From an uncultured Oscillospiraceae bacterium (GTDB lineage: Bacteria > Bacillota > Clostridia > Oscillospirales > Oscillospiraceae): DNA of 20,469 bases. The notes beneath the pieces are model-generated. The model was not told the DNA's origin, searched no databases, and saw only the letters and a program-made list of their open reading frames with translations. This document shows, piece by piece, positions 6,603 to 14,055 of this stretch (positions are counted from its first letter, which is position 1; each line of letters starts with the position of its first letter). A program made the translations under genes and the position numbers. Location of the stretch: NCBI GenBank assembly GCA_944385305.1, contig CALWWS010000001.1, positions 1-20,469 of the forward strand, read 5' to 3'.

Positions 6603-7782
6603 ATGGAAAAAATGATGCAGGGCCAGGTCGCTATCATCACGGGCGGCGCGTCCGGTATGGGCGAGGCCACGGCCAAGCTGTTTGCCCAGGAGGGCGCCAA
6701 GGTGGTCATTGCCGACTACAACGAGAAGAACGCCCAGAAGGTGGCCGAAGAAATCAACGCCGCGGGCGGCATTGCCCGGGTGTATCCTCCCCTGGATCTC
6801 CGCCTGCCGCCAGGAGCACCTGCTGGACGGCAACGACCTGGGCACGGGGATGGAGCCCGACGTGGAAAATGTGGAGTTTATCAAGACCTTCTTCCACAAC
6901 ATGGTCTACCGCAAGGGGTACTACGGCGACCTGTTTGCCGAGGGCATGTCCCGGGCCATCGCCAAGCTGGGGAAGGACAAGTACGGCGAGAGCGTCTACC
7001 ACAACCGCATCTCCCAGCGGCTGGGGGGCAAGAAGGTGGCGCTGCCGGTGAGCGAGGAGGCCGCGTGGGGCCACTGCATGCACTGGCAGGGCCGTGGGTT
7101 TGAGGCCTCCTGCGACAAGCCCACCTGGCTGGCCATGAACATGCAGAACATGCTCAACACCCGGGACGCCCAGACGGTGGAGCACTTCCACTGCAAGATC
7201 GAGTACCACCAGGCGGCCCTGAAGGACCCCTACCACTGCCCCCATGTCATCGACGCGCTCATCCACACCCAGAACAGCGCCGAGATCAAGGACTCCCTCA
7301 TGAGCTGCGAGTGGCAGAGCCCCGATCTGTGGTGGCCTGAGATGGAGTCTCTGATGTACCAGGCCGCCACCGGCTATCCCATCACGCCGGAGGAGCTGGA
7401 CGAGGCGGCCTACCGCTCCAAGCTGCTCTTCCGGGCCATCCTGATCCGCAACTACGGTCGCACCCGCAAGATGGAGGTGGAGCAGATCTGGCACGTGATG
7501 CAGATCCCCGACAGCCTCAACGAGGTGGGCGACTGGAAGCAGTGGAACGAGATGGTCTCCCTGATGTACGAGGCCAGGGGCTGGGATCTGGAGACCGGCT
7601 GGCCCTACCGGGAAACCTATGAGAAGTACGGCCTGAAGGACGTGGCCGACGAGATGGAGAAGCTGGGCCTGCTGCCCAGGCACCCCGACAAGCGCTGGGA
7701 GGACTACGGGGAGGAGCCCTACAGCAAGTTTGTGGAGAACTGGAAGAAGGACACCATCGTCCTGCCCCCCAACGCCAAGTAA
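6603..7782 (+). pseudogene. Out-of-frame chimera: short-chain dehydrogenase N-terminus + aldehyde:ferredoxin oxidoreductase C-terminal half
   Basis: From ATG 6603 (preceded by AAAGGGAG) the frame reads as a classical SDR: VAIITGGASGMGEATAKLF (nucleotide-binding TGxxxGxG), then VVIADYNEKNAQKVAEEI and NAAGGIARV. Near 6775-6790 SDR similarity stops; its frame runs on as meaningless Gly/Pro/Arg-rich residues to a stop at 7103. In the frame shifted by one base, clear AOR-like sequence begins at about 6781 (CILPWISACRQEH) and continues to TAA 7782: GDLFAEGMSRAIAKLG, EEAAWGHCMHW and the closing YEARGWDLETGWP match the C-terminal domains of tungsten-containing aldehyde:ferredoxin oxidoreductases (~600 residues; about 330 remain). 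The N-terminal AOR domain with the cofactor and part of the Fe-S ligands is absent, as is the SDR catalytic Tyr-x3-Lys. Neither product can be functional. A fusion by deletion, or a misassembly, explains it. Confidence 0.8.
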
Positions 7783-7824
7783 GCCTCGCCAACCCTCCAA
7801 ACCGAACAGCCGCCATGAAACAGG

Positions 7825-7848
7825 GAGGACGCCCCCAGGGGTGTCCTC
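7825..7848 (+). terminator. Weak hairpin after the SDR/AOR chimera
   Basis: GAGGACGCCCC (7825-7835) pairs with GGGGTGTCCTC (7838-7848) with one G:U. The loop is only two bases and no T-tract follows, so termination here is doubtful. Confidence 0.35.
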
Positions 7849-7873
7849 TCTGAAAATATTGGGGCGCAATGCC

Positions 7874-7902
7874 TTGACTTTCTGTGTCTAATGGGTTAGA
7901 CT
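7874..7902 (+). promoter_or_regulatory. Promoter of the blaI-blaR1-like unit
   Basis: TTGACT (7874-7879), 17-bp spacer, TAGACT (7897-7902). The -10 is overlapped by the first BlaI-type operator, so a bound repressor would block RNA polymerase. Confidence 0.75.
7886..7901. promoter_or_regulatory. BlaI-type operator 1
   Basis: Perfect inverted repeat GTCTAA-TGGG-TTAGAC lying over the spacer and -10 of the promoter at 7874-7902. Its arms are identical to those of operator 2, centred 27 bp downstream. BlaI/MecI/CopY-family dimers bind paired dyads of this kind near their own promoters. Confidence 0.85.
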
Positions 7903-7912
7903 ATCTCCGGCA

Positions 7913-7928
7913 GTCTAATTCATTAGAC
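7913..7928. promoter_or_regulatory. BlaI-type operator 2
   Basis: Perfect inverted repeat GTCTAA-TTCA-TTAGAC, located after the expected transcription start and directly before the AAGGAGG ribosome binding site (7929-7936) of the repressor gene. Confidence 0.85.
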
Positions 7929-7942
7929 AAGGAGGACTTTTC

Positions 7943-8293
7943 ATGGGAACGCCCAAGATTTTTGAGAGTGAATACCGCTTTTGTCTGCTCCTGTGGGAGC
8001 ACGCGCCGGTCACCACCACCGATCTGGTCAAGCTGTGCCAGGAGCGGCTGGGCTGGAAGCGCACCACCACCTATACGGTCATCAAGCGCCTGGGTGAGCG
8101 GGGGGTGCTGAAGAATGAGGAGGGCCTGATCACCCCGCTCATCTCCAAGGAGGAGGCCCAGGTGTCCGAGATTGACGAGCTGGTGGACAAAAAATTCCAG
8201 GGCTCTCTGCCCGCCTTCATTGCGGCCTTTGCCCGCAGGCAGTCCCTGTCCCAGGCGGAGGTGGAAGAGATCCGGCGCATCATCGAAAAGTAA
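7943..8293 (+). CDS. blaI: BlaI/MecI/CopY-family repressor
   Basis: A 116-residue winged-helix repressor. Residues ~5-70 form the DNA-binding domain with the family pattern (E-x-x-F-x-L-L-L-W near 10-18; WKRTTTYTVIKRL at 38-50 as the recognition region, followed by ERGVL), and the C-terminal helices (~75-116) are the dimer part that BlaR1-type proteases cut. A strong AAGGAGG precedes ATG 7943. The promoter carries two perfect dyads, which fits autorepression. The next gene, 11 nt downstream, is the matching M56/BlaR1 sensor protease, so the pair forms a standard two-protein induction circuit. Target genes beyond its own unit cannot be identified from the window; no further GTCTAA-N4-TTAGAC dyad was noticed. 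Confidence 0.93.
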   Translation: MGTPKIFESEYRFCLLLWEHAPVTTTDLVKLCQERLGWKRTTTYTVIKRLGERGVLKNEEGLITPLISKEEAQVSEIDELVDKKFQGSLPAFIAAFARRQSLSQAEVEEIRRIIEK

Positions 8294-8304
8294 GGAGGCC
8301 CGCC

Positions 8305-10965
8305 ATGGAAGCCCTCTTTCTCAAGCTGGTCAACCTGAGCATCACGGCCGGCTGGCTTGTGCTGGCCGCCCTTGTGGTGCGGCTTGTGTTCCGCCGGGCG
8401 CCCAGGTGGATTTTCTGTCTCCTCTGGGGCCTGGTGGCCCTGCGTCTGGTGTGTCCCGTCTCCATCGAGAGCGCCCTGAGCCTGATCCCCAGCGCCCAGC
8501 CGCTGCCGCCGGAACTCCTCCATGCCGCCGCGCCCCAGACTGGCAGCGGCATGGGCGCAGCGGGCCAGGCGGCCGGCTCCGTCCTGGGGCAGTCCGCAGC
8601 GCCGGCGGCCCAGGCGGGCGCTGATGCCGCCCCGCTCTGGCCGTCTCTTCTCGCCGGGGTCTGGATCGCGGGGATGTGCGCCATGCTGCTCTACGCCCTG
8701 GCCAGCTCTCTGCTCCTGAAGCGCCGGGTGGCCACCGCAACCCTCCTGCGGGACAACATCCGGCAGAGCGAGCGGGTGGACTCCCCCTTCGTCCTGGGCC
8801 TCCTCCGCCCGGTCATCTACCTGCCCTACCGGCTGTCCGGCCAGGATCTGGAGTATGTCATCGCCCACGAGCAGGCCCACATCCGCCGCCGGGATCACTG
8901 GTGGAAGCCCCTGGGCTTTGTGCTCCTGTCCGTCTACTGGTTCAACCCCCTCTTGTGGGCGGCCTATCTTCTGCTGTGCCGGGATATTGAGGGGGCCTGC
9001 GACGAGCGGGTGATCCGGGAGATGGACCGGGAGGCGCGCCGGGGGTATGCCGCCGCCCTGCTCCGCTGCAGCATCCGCCGCCGGGGCGTTGCCGCCTGTC
9101 CTCTGGCCTTTGGCGAGACGGGGGTCAAGGGGCGGATCCGGGCGGTCATGGGGAAAAAGAAGCCCGCCTTCTGGATTGTGGCGGCGGCCCTGGCCGCGTG
9201 CGTGGCAGTGGCCGTGTGCTTTCTCACCGTTCCCCGCTCCTATGCAGAGGAAATCCGGGCAGACGGCCGCCTCTATGTGCGGCAGGGGGAGCCGGTGGCC
9301 TCCCTCCCGGCGGGCAGCTATGCCCTGGGCACCCTGGACAGCATCCGCCACCGCACTAGAGAGCACCCCGACCGGGACTTCTCCGGGGTCAACCTGGATG
9401 AAAAATATGCGGGCAGCCCGATCTACCAGAGCGGCGCGGCGGAGAATGTCATCTATCTGGAGGACTTTTCCGGCTTCTATATCCCCTTCCAGACGGAGGA
9501 GGAGGAAGATCCCGCGCCGGACGCCGCCGTCTCCACGCCGGAGCCGGTCACCTGGACCTATTCCCCCATGATGAGCGCCACCTGGCACGCGGGGTTCCAG
9601 TTCCAGTTTGATCTGAACTGCTCCCATATCGAGGCGTCCTGCGACCAGGGCCTGCTGTGGAACCCCAACGCCCAGGGGCAGCCCCGGGAAAAGGCTCTGC
9701 GCTTCCAGGCGAGCGAGCCGGTCTACTGGACGCCGGCGGGCGAGACGCTGGCCGACACGGCGCAGGCAGCCGCCGTCCATTTTACCGCGTATGACGGCGG
9801 GGAGGTCCTGCACCAGGGGACGCTCAGCCTGGTTCAAACCGGAACGGACAACGGCCAGAGCTTTTACCAGGCCACGCTGGAGGGCACGGATCTCCTCACC
9901 CTCCGGCAGCTGCCGGACGGCACCGGGGCGTATCTGACCGTCTCGGACAGCGCCGTCATTGTGGCCTGCTCCGACCTCAACCGCAACGGCGTGACGGAAA
10001 ACATCGTGGTACGAACCATCCAGCCCGACAGTCTCTACGAGCTTGCGGTGGAGGAGCGGGGCGAGAAACTCTGGTCGGCACAGGCCGCCACCGCCCACCA
10101 GGGCTGGGTCACTTTTATGCTGTACAGCGACGCAGACGGGGACTATCTGGTGGAGTATCTGCCCACCATGTACCAGGGCATCGCCAACTACACGTGTACC
10201 GTGTCCTCCCTGGAAGGGGGCGCGCCGTCGGTAAAGCAGGCGTGGTCGGTGGAGTATGAGCTGCCCACAGAGGAGACGGCCGAGATGGCCCAATTTGCCC
10301 GGGAGGTGGGGCTTCTCCTGCGAAACTGCACGGTGCTGCTCTCCACCGAGCAGGGCATCCTGGTGGATCAGCCCGCGGAGGCCTCCGGCCTGCCCCAGAT
10401 CTACCCCGTTCGGTTCGACCCCTCGGAAATTTTCTCTCCCCTTGACGGCCAGACCGCTCCCCTCAGCGCCAACGCCGCCCGGTTCCCGGAGGCTCCGGTG
10501 GAGCTCTTCTTCTCCAGCGGCACAGGGGGCTGGCAGACCGCCCTCACCCTCCAGCCCGACGGCAGCTTTACCGGCAGCTACTCCGACGCGGAGCTGGGGG
10601 GCGCCTCGCCGGAGTACCCCCAGGGGGTCTTCTACGTCTGCTCCTTCCAGGGCCAGTTCACCCAGATCCGGCAGTTCCGGGACAACGTCTGGTCCATGAC
10701 GCTGGAGAGCCTGCATACCGAAGCGCCGGAGGGAATCTCCTGGGTGGCGGATCAGACGCTCTATATCGCCTCGGAGGCCTGCGGCGTGTCGGGGGGCAGC
10801 ACCTTCCTCCTCTACGCCCCCGGCACACCGGCGGACGAGCTGCCGGCGGACTGCCGCAGCTGGTGGCCGGACGCCTGGCTCTGGCGCCGGGGGGAGGCGG
10901 AGCAGCTGAGCGGCTGGAGCCTGTGCAACCTGGACACCGGCGAGGGCTTTTTCCAGCGGCAATAA
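8305..10965 (+). CDS. BlaR1-type M56 membrane metalloprotease with large novel extracellular domain
   Basis: An 886-residue protein. Residues 1-~310 form the M56 module: N-terminal membrane helices (NLSITAGWLVLAALVVRLVF and the next), a helix around 110-130, then the zinc site H188-E189-x2-H192 (AHEQAH), the D-I-E229-G-A-C-D-E segment giving the third ligand, and a last membrane helix at ~289-310. BlaR1 proteins sense a cell-wall antibiotic outside and cleave BlaI inside. Here the ~575-residue extracellular part is not a penicillin-binding domain (no S-x-x-K/S-x-N/K-T-G set recognised); it contains an acidic/proline linker near residue 400 and two or more beta-rich regions of unknown family. 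It is preceded by AAGGAGG and an 11-nt gap from blaI. The ligand is unknown; location beside a van operon makes a cell-envelope signal likely. Confidence 0.88.
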   Translation: MEALFLKLVNLSITAGWLVLAALVVRLVFRRAPRWIFCLLWGLVALRLVCPVSIESALSLIPSAQPLPPELLHAAAPQTGSGMGAAGQAAGSVLGQSAAPAAQAGADAAPLWPSLLAGVWIAGMCAMLLYALASSLLLKRRVATATLLRDNIRQSERVDSPFVLGLLRPVIYLPYRLSGQDLEYVIAHEQAHIRRRDHWWKPLGFVLLSVYWFNPLLWAAYLLLCRDIEGACDERVIREMDREARRGYAAALLRCSIRRRGVAACPLAFGETGVKGRIRAVMGKKKPAFWIVAAALAACVAVAVCFLTVPRSYAEEIRADGRLYVRQGEPVASLPAGSYALGTLDSIRHRTREHPDRDFSGVNLDEKYAGSPIYQSGAAENVIYLEDFSGFYIPFQTEEEEDPAPDAAVSTPEPVTWTYSPMMSATWHAGFQFQFDLNCSHIEASCDQGLLWNPNAQGQPREKALRFQASEPVYWTPAGETLADTAQAAAVHFTAYDGGEVLHQGTLSLVQTGTDNGQSFYQATLEGTDLLTLRQLPDGTGAYLTVSDSAVIVACSDLNRNGVTENIVVRTIQPDSLYELAVEERGEKLWSAQAATAHQGWVTFMLYSDADGDYLVEYLPTMYQGIANYTCTVSSLEGGAPSVKQAWSVEYELPTEETAEMAQFAREVGLLLRNCTVLLSTEQGILVDQPAEASGLPQIYPVRFDPSEIFSPLDGQTAPLSANAARFPEAPVELFFSSGTGGWQTALTLQPDGSFTGSYSDAELGGASPEYPQGVFYVCSFQGQFTQIRQFRDNVWSMTLESLHTEAPEGISWVADQTLYIASEACGVSGGSTFLLYAPGTPADELPADCRSWWPDAWLWRRGEAEQLSGWSLCNLDTGEGFFQRQ

Positions 10966-10998
10966 GGCCGCCTCCCACGGGCGCTGTTTTGTCCGCCG

Positions 10999-11027
10999 CC
11001 GGCGGGGAGTGGAAATTACCCCGCCGG
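10999..11027. repeat. Inverted repeat across the -35 region before vanR
   Basis: CCGGCGGGG (10999-11007) and CCCCGCCGG (11019-11027) are perfect complements with an 11-nt loop that contains the putative -35. It can be the terminator stem of the blaR1-like gene (no T-tract) or an operator covering the vanR promoter. Confidence 0.5.
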
Positions 11028-11038
11028 TGTGGTATATT
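11010..11038 (+). promoter_or_regulatory. Promoter candidate of vanR
   Basis: TGGAAA (11010-11015), 17-bp spacer, TATATT (11033-11038) with the TGn extension (TGG at 11030-11032). It lies 50 nt before the vanR start. Confidence 0.55.
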
Positions 11039-11088
11039 TGTGCCATCACACACAGCGGGGGACAGCCTGCCCCTGTGGGAGGGAAGCT

Positions 11089-11781
11089 ATGAGCGCTGAA
11101 ATTTTAGTTGTGGACGACGAGCAGGCCATCGCCGATCTGGTGGAGGTCTATTTGAAGAGCGAGGGGTACACCGTCCACAAGTGCTCCACCGCTGCCGACG
11201 CTCTGGCCGTTTTGGAGCGCACCCGGCTGGATCTGGCCGTTCTGGATGTGATGCTGCCCGATATGGACGGCTTCACCCTGTGCCGGCGTATCCGGGAGCG
11301 CCACCTGTTCCCCATCCTGATGCTCACCGCCAAGGTGGAGGACATGGACAAGATCACCGGGCTGACCCTGGGGGCGGACGACTATATCACCAAGCCCTTC
11401 AACCCCCTGGAGCTGGTGGCCCGGGTCAAGACCCAGCTGCGCCGGTACACCCGCTACAACCCGGCGGGCGCTCCGGAGTACGCCGGGGAGTACGACATCC
11501 GGGGCCTGCACATCTCCAAGGCCACCCACAAGTGCCTGCTCTTTGGGGAGGAGCTCTCCCTCACCCCCCTGGAGTTCTCCATCCTGTGGCACCTGTGCGC
11601 CAGGCAGGGGCAGGTGGTGTCCAGCGAGGAGCTGTTCGAGGCGGTGTGGGGGGAGAAGTTTATGGACAGCAACAACACGGTGATGAGCCACATTGCACGC
11701 CTGCGGGAGAAGATGCACGAGGACAGCCGCAGGCCCAAATTCGTCAAAACCGTCTGGGGGGTGGGGTATACCATTGAATAG
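11089..11781 (+). CDS. vanR: VanR-type OmpR-family response regulator
   Basis: A 230-residue regulator. The receiver domain (1-~120) has the acidic pair D9/D10, the phosphoacceptor D53 ([13 protein letters not shown]), the T of MLTAK and the K of ITKPF; the C-terminal winged helix has the OmpR pattern ([14 protein letters not shown] and VKTVWGVGY). The stretch [20 protein letters not shown] followed by [16 protein letters not shown] is highly typical of VanR of van operons. Start ATG 11089 is preceded by GGGAGGG; an in-frame ATG at 11029 lies on the promoter. The gene overlaps the kinase gene by 8 nt. It presumably activates the ligase and racemase genes downstream and itself. Confidence 0.92.
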   Translation: MSAEILVVDDEQAIADLVEVYLKSEGYTVHKCSTAADALAVLERTRLDLAVLDVMLPDMDGFTLCRRIRERHLFPILMLTAKVEDMDKITGLTLGADDYITKPFNPLELVARVKTQLRRYTRYNPAGAPEYAGEYDIRGLHISKATHKCLLFGEELSLTPLEFSILWHLCARQGQVVSSEELFEAVWGEKFMDSNNTVMSHIARLREKMHEDSRRPKFVKTVWGVGYTIE

Positions 11782-12889
11782 GCCGGAAAACACCCCCCGC
11801 CTTCCCCCCGCGGGCAGGTTTGCCCTGCGGGCCTGGGGCTACTACCTGCTGTGCCTGGTGGCCTGGGTCACCATTGTGCTGGCCGTGTGCGCCCTGGGCT
11901 TTCTGGTGTGCAGGCAGTTTACCTGGTATGAGACAAATCCCCTCTACCACCTGCTCTCCTGGATGCGGGACTATATTGTCTTTGTGATCATCGCGGTGGT
12001 TTTGCTGGGGTGGGTGGTAATCAGCTACCGCTTCATCACCCGGCCCCACCAGCAGCTCCAGGCCCTGATCGACGCGTCGGCCCAGCTCTCCCGCCCCACC
12101 GGGGAGCCTATCCGCCTGCCCCCTGCCATGAAGCAGGTGGAGGATCAGCTCAACCTGATCCGGGAGCAGGCCCTGCGGGACGCCCGGGCGGCCCGGGACG
12201 CGGAGCAGCGGAAAAACGACCTGGTGGTCTACCTGGCCCACGACCTGAAGACCCCCCTCACCAGCGTCATCGGGTACCTCACCCTGCTGCGGGACGAGCC
12301 CCAGATCTCCCAGGAGCTGCGCGCCCGGTACACCGGCGTGGCGCTGGAGAAGGCCCAGCGGCTGGAGGATCTCATCAACGAGTTTTTCGACATCACCCGC
12401 TTCAGCCTGACCCATCTGGAGCTGGAGCTGCGGGACACCGACCTGAAGCGGATGCTGGAGCAGGTGTGCAGCGAGTTTGGGCCCGTGCTGCGCCAGCGGC
12501 AGATGACCTGTTCCCTCACCCTGCCCCCCGTGCTGCGGGCGGTGTGCGATCCGGGCAAGATGGCCCGGGTATTCGACAACCTGCTCAACAATGCCTGCCA
12601 CTACGCCTACCCCGGCACCACCCTGTATGTGACCGGGCGGGCGGAAAACGGACACGCTGTGCTCACCTTCCAAAACGCGGGGGCCACCATCCCGCCGGAG
12701 AAGCTCTCCCGCATGTTTGAGCAGTTCTTCCGCCTGGACGCCTCCCGGGGCACCCAGTCGGGCAACGCCGGGCTGGGCCTGGCCATTGCCCGGGAGATTG
12801 TGGAGGCCCACGGCGGCGCTATCACCGCCCACAGCCAGGCCGAGCAGGTGATTTTCACCGTCCTTTTCCCCCTCTCCCCCGGCCTGTAA
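11774..12889 (+). CDS. vanS: VanS-type sensor histidine kinase
   Basis: A 371-residue kinase if TTG 11774 is the start; TTG is chosen because the codons after it (NRPENTPR) lead straight into the first membrane helix and it overlaps vanR by 8 nt, a usual coupling. Layout: TM1 ~22-45, a short external loop ~46-66, TM2 ~67-84, then HisKA with phosphoacceptor H156 in [21 protein letters not shown], a segment strongly typical of VanS, and a HATPase with N-box [13 protein letters not shown] and G-box [12 protein letters not shown]. The external sensor of about 20 residues is far smaller than that of VanB-type kinases, so it likely senses within the membrane, by lipid II or bound glycopeptide, or through another protein. 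Function as glycopeptide-responsive kinase is by family and context. Confidence 0.9.
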   Translation: MNRPENTPRLPPAGRFALRAWGYYLLCLVAWVTIVLAVCALGFLVCRQFTWYETNPLYHLLSWMRDYIVFVIIAVVLLGWVVISYRFITRPHQQLQALIDASAQLSRPTGEPIRLPPAMKQVEDQLNLIREQALRDARAARDAEQRKNDLVVYLAHDLKTPLTSVIGYLTLLRDEPQISQELRARYTGVALEKAQRLEDLINEFFDITRFSLTHLELELRDTDLKRMLEQVCSEFGPVLRQRQMTCSLTLPPVLRAVCDPGKMARVFDNLLNNACHYAYPGTTLYVTGRAENGHAVLTFQNAGATIPPEKLSRMFEQFFRLDASRGTQSGNAGLGLAIAREIVEAHGGAITAHSQAEQVIFTVLFPLSPGL

Positions 12890-12895
12890 GAAAAT
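12884..12895 (+). promoter_or_regulatory. Possible VanR box
   Basis: CTGTAAGAAAAT fits the published VanR recognition consensus TCGTANGAAANT at 8 of 10 defined positions. It overlaps the vanS stop codon and lies 123 nt before vanG. A poorer match (TTGCAAGGATTT) follows directly. No clear -10 is visible downstream, so the assignment is tentative. Confidence 0.3.
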
Positions 12896-12954
12896 TGCAA
12901 GGATTTCCCCAGACTTTTGCACCATCTCCGAAAGGAAAAGAAAAAACACGCCCC

Positions 12955-13002
12955 GCCCTGTTCTGCTACCATTTTGGACAGCAGAACAGGGCATTTTTCT
13001 TT
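12955..13002 (+). terminator. Terminator/attenuator between vanS and vanG
   Basis: Perfect 13-bp stem (GCCCTGTTCTGCT 12955-12967, complement 12980-12992, 12-nt loop) followed by ATTTTTCTTT to 13002. It ends at the vanG ribosome binding site (GGGAGG 13003-13008). CTCCGAAAG (12926-12934) could also pair, with one mismatch, with CTTTGGGAG (12999-13007) and cover that site. Confidence 0.8.
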
Positions 13003-13017
13003 GGGAGGTTTTGGATT

Positions 13018-14055
13018 GTGAAACGAATCGTCTTTTTCTTCGGGGGCCGCTCCACAGAGCACACGGTGTCCCTCCAGTCGGCTCACGGGGTGCTCACCCA
13101 CCTGGACACCGGCCGCTACACTCCGCTGATGGTGGGCATCACCCGGGAAGGGCGGTGGCTCTACTACACCGGGCCGGTGGAGGACATCCCCTCCGGCCGC
13201 TGGCAGGAGCACTGCTGCGCCCCCTGCACCCTGTCCCTGAACCCGGAGGTGCGCCAGCTGCTCCTGCTGGACAGGACGGGGGCCTGTCTCCCCTTTGACG
13301 CCGCCTTCCCCCTGCTCCACGGGAAAAACGGGGAGGACGGCACCCTCCAGGGCCTGCTGGAGCTGGCGGGGGTGCCCATCATCGGCTGCGGCGCCCTGTC
13401 CAGCGCCCTGTGCATGGACAAGGACCGCGCCCACAAGCTGGCCGCCCTGGCGGGGGCGTCGGTACCCCCCAGCCGTCTGTTCCGGCGGGGTGCCCCCCTG
13501 GAGCAGATTGCCGCCGGGGCGGCGGAGCTGGGTCTGCCCCTGTTTGTCAAGCCGGTGCGCGCCGGCTCCTCCTTCGGGGTCACCAGGGTGACCGCCATGG
13601 AGCAGCTGCCCCAGGCGGTGCAGTCCGCCTTTGCCAACGACCGGGAGCTGCTGCTGGAGCGGGCCGTGCCCGGCTTTGAGCTGGGCTGCGCCGTGCTGGG
13701 CAGCGGGGAGCTCACCGTGGGGGTGCCTGACGAGATCGCCCTCTCCCAGGGCTTTTTCGACTTTGAGGAGAAGTACACCCTCAAGACCTGCGCCATCCAC
13801 TGTCCCGCCCGGGTCTCCCCGGAGACGGCCCGCCGGGCGGCGGAGCTGGCCAAGCAGGTCTACCGGGCCCTGGACTGCAAGGGCTTTGCCAGGGTGGACT
13901 TCTTCCTCACCCCGGAGGGGGAGCTGGTATTCAACGAGGTGAACACCATCCCCGGCTTCACCCCCCACAGCCGCTATCCCAGCATGATGCAGGGCATCGG
14001 CCTGGACTACTCCGCCCTCATCACCCGCATCATCCAGACGGAGGTGGTGGCATGA
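13018..14055 (+). CDS. vanG: VanG-type D-alanine--D-serine ligase
   Basis: A 345-residue ATP-grasp ligase. It shows the Ddl-family N-terminal FFFGGRSTEHTVSLQSA (~6-22), PLLHGKNGEDGTLQGLLEL, the ATP-grasp KPVRAGSSFGVTRV, an omega-loop segment starting E251-K252-Y253 (EKYTLKTCAIHCPA) and the metal-binding EVNTIPGFTPHSRYP at the end. EKYxLKx and the Phe-rich N-terminus are characteristic of VanC/E/G-type D-Ala:D-Ser ligases rather than D-Ala:D-Lac enzymes. The product, D-Ala-D-Ser, replaces D-Ala-D-Ala in peptidoglycan precursors and weakens vancomycin binding. The start is GTG 13018, fixed by GGGAGG at 13003-13008. The stop overlaps the peptidase gene (ATGA). Neighbouring peptidase and racemase genes support the assignment. 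Confidence 0.92.
   Translation: MKRIVFFFGGRSTEHTVSLQSAHGVLTHLDTGRYTPLMVGITREGRWLYYTGPVEDIPSGRWQEHCCAPCTLSLNPEVRQLLLLDRTGACLPFDAAFPLLHGKNGEDGTLQGLLELAGVPIIGCGALSSALCMDKDRAHKLAALAGASVPPSRLFRRGAPLEQIAAGAAELGLPLFVKPVRAGSSFGVTRVTAMEQLPQAVQSAFANDRELLLERAVPGFELGCAVLGSGELTVGVPDEIALSQGFFDFEEKYTLKTCAIHCPARVSPETARRAAELAKQVYRALDCKGFARVDFFLTPEGELVFNEVNTIPGFTPHSRYPSMMQGIGLDYSALITRIIQTEVVA

Noticed and set aside
8305-10965. Classical beta-lactam sensor BlaR1
   Set aside because: No penicillin-binding serine motifs were found in the extracellular part, so only the M56 protease assignment is kept.
8071-11049. Very long minus-strand open frame (992 codons) opposite blaR1
   Set aside because: It is the antisense of a clear M56 protease gene, has no recognisable domain and is an expected by-product of high GC at third codon positions.
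11029-11088. Longer vanR start at 11029
   Set aside because: It overlaps the promoter -10 and adds residues not found in VanR; 11089 has a good ribosome binding site.
12895-13017. Longer vanG start upstream of the GTG
   Set aside because: The added codons run through the terminator hairpin and do not resemble Ddl ligases.
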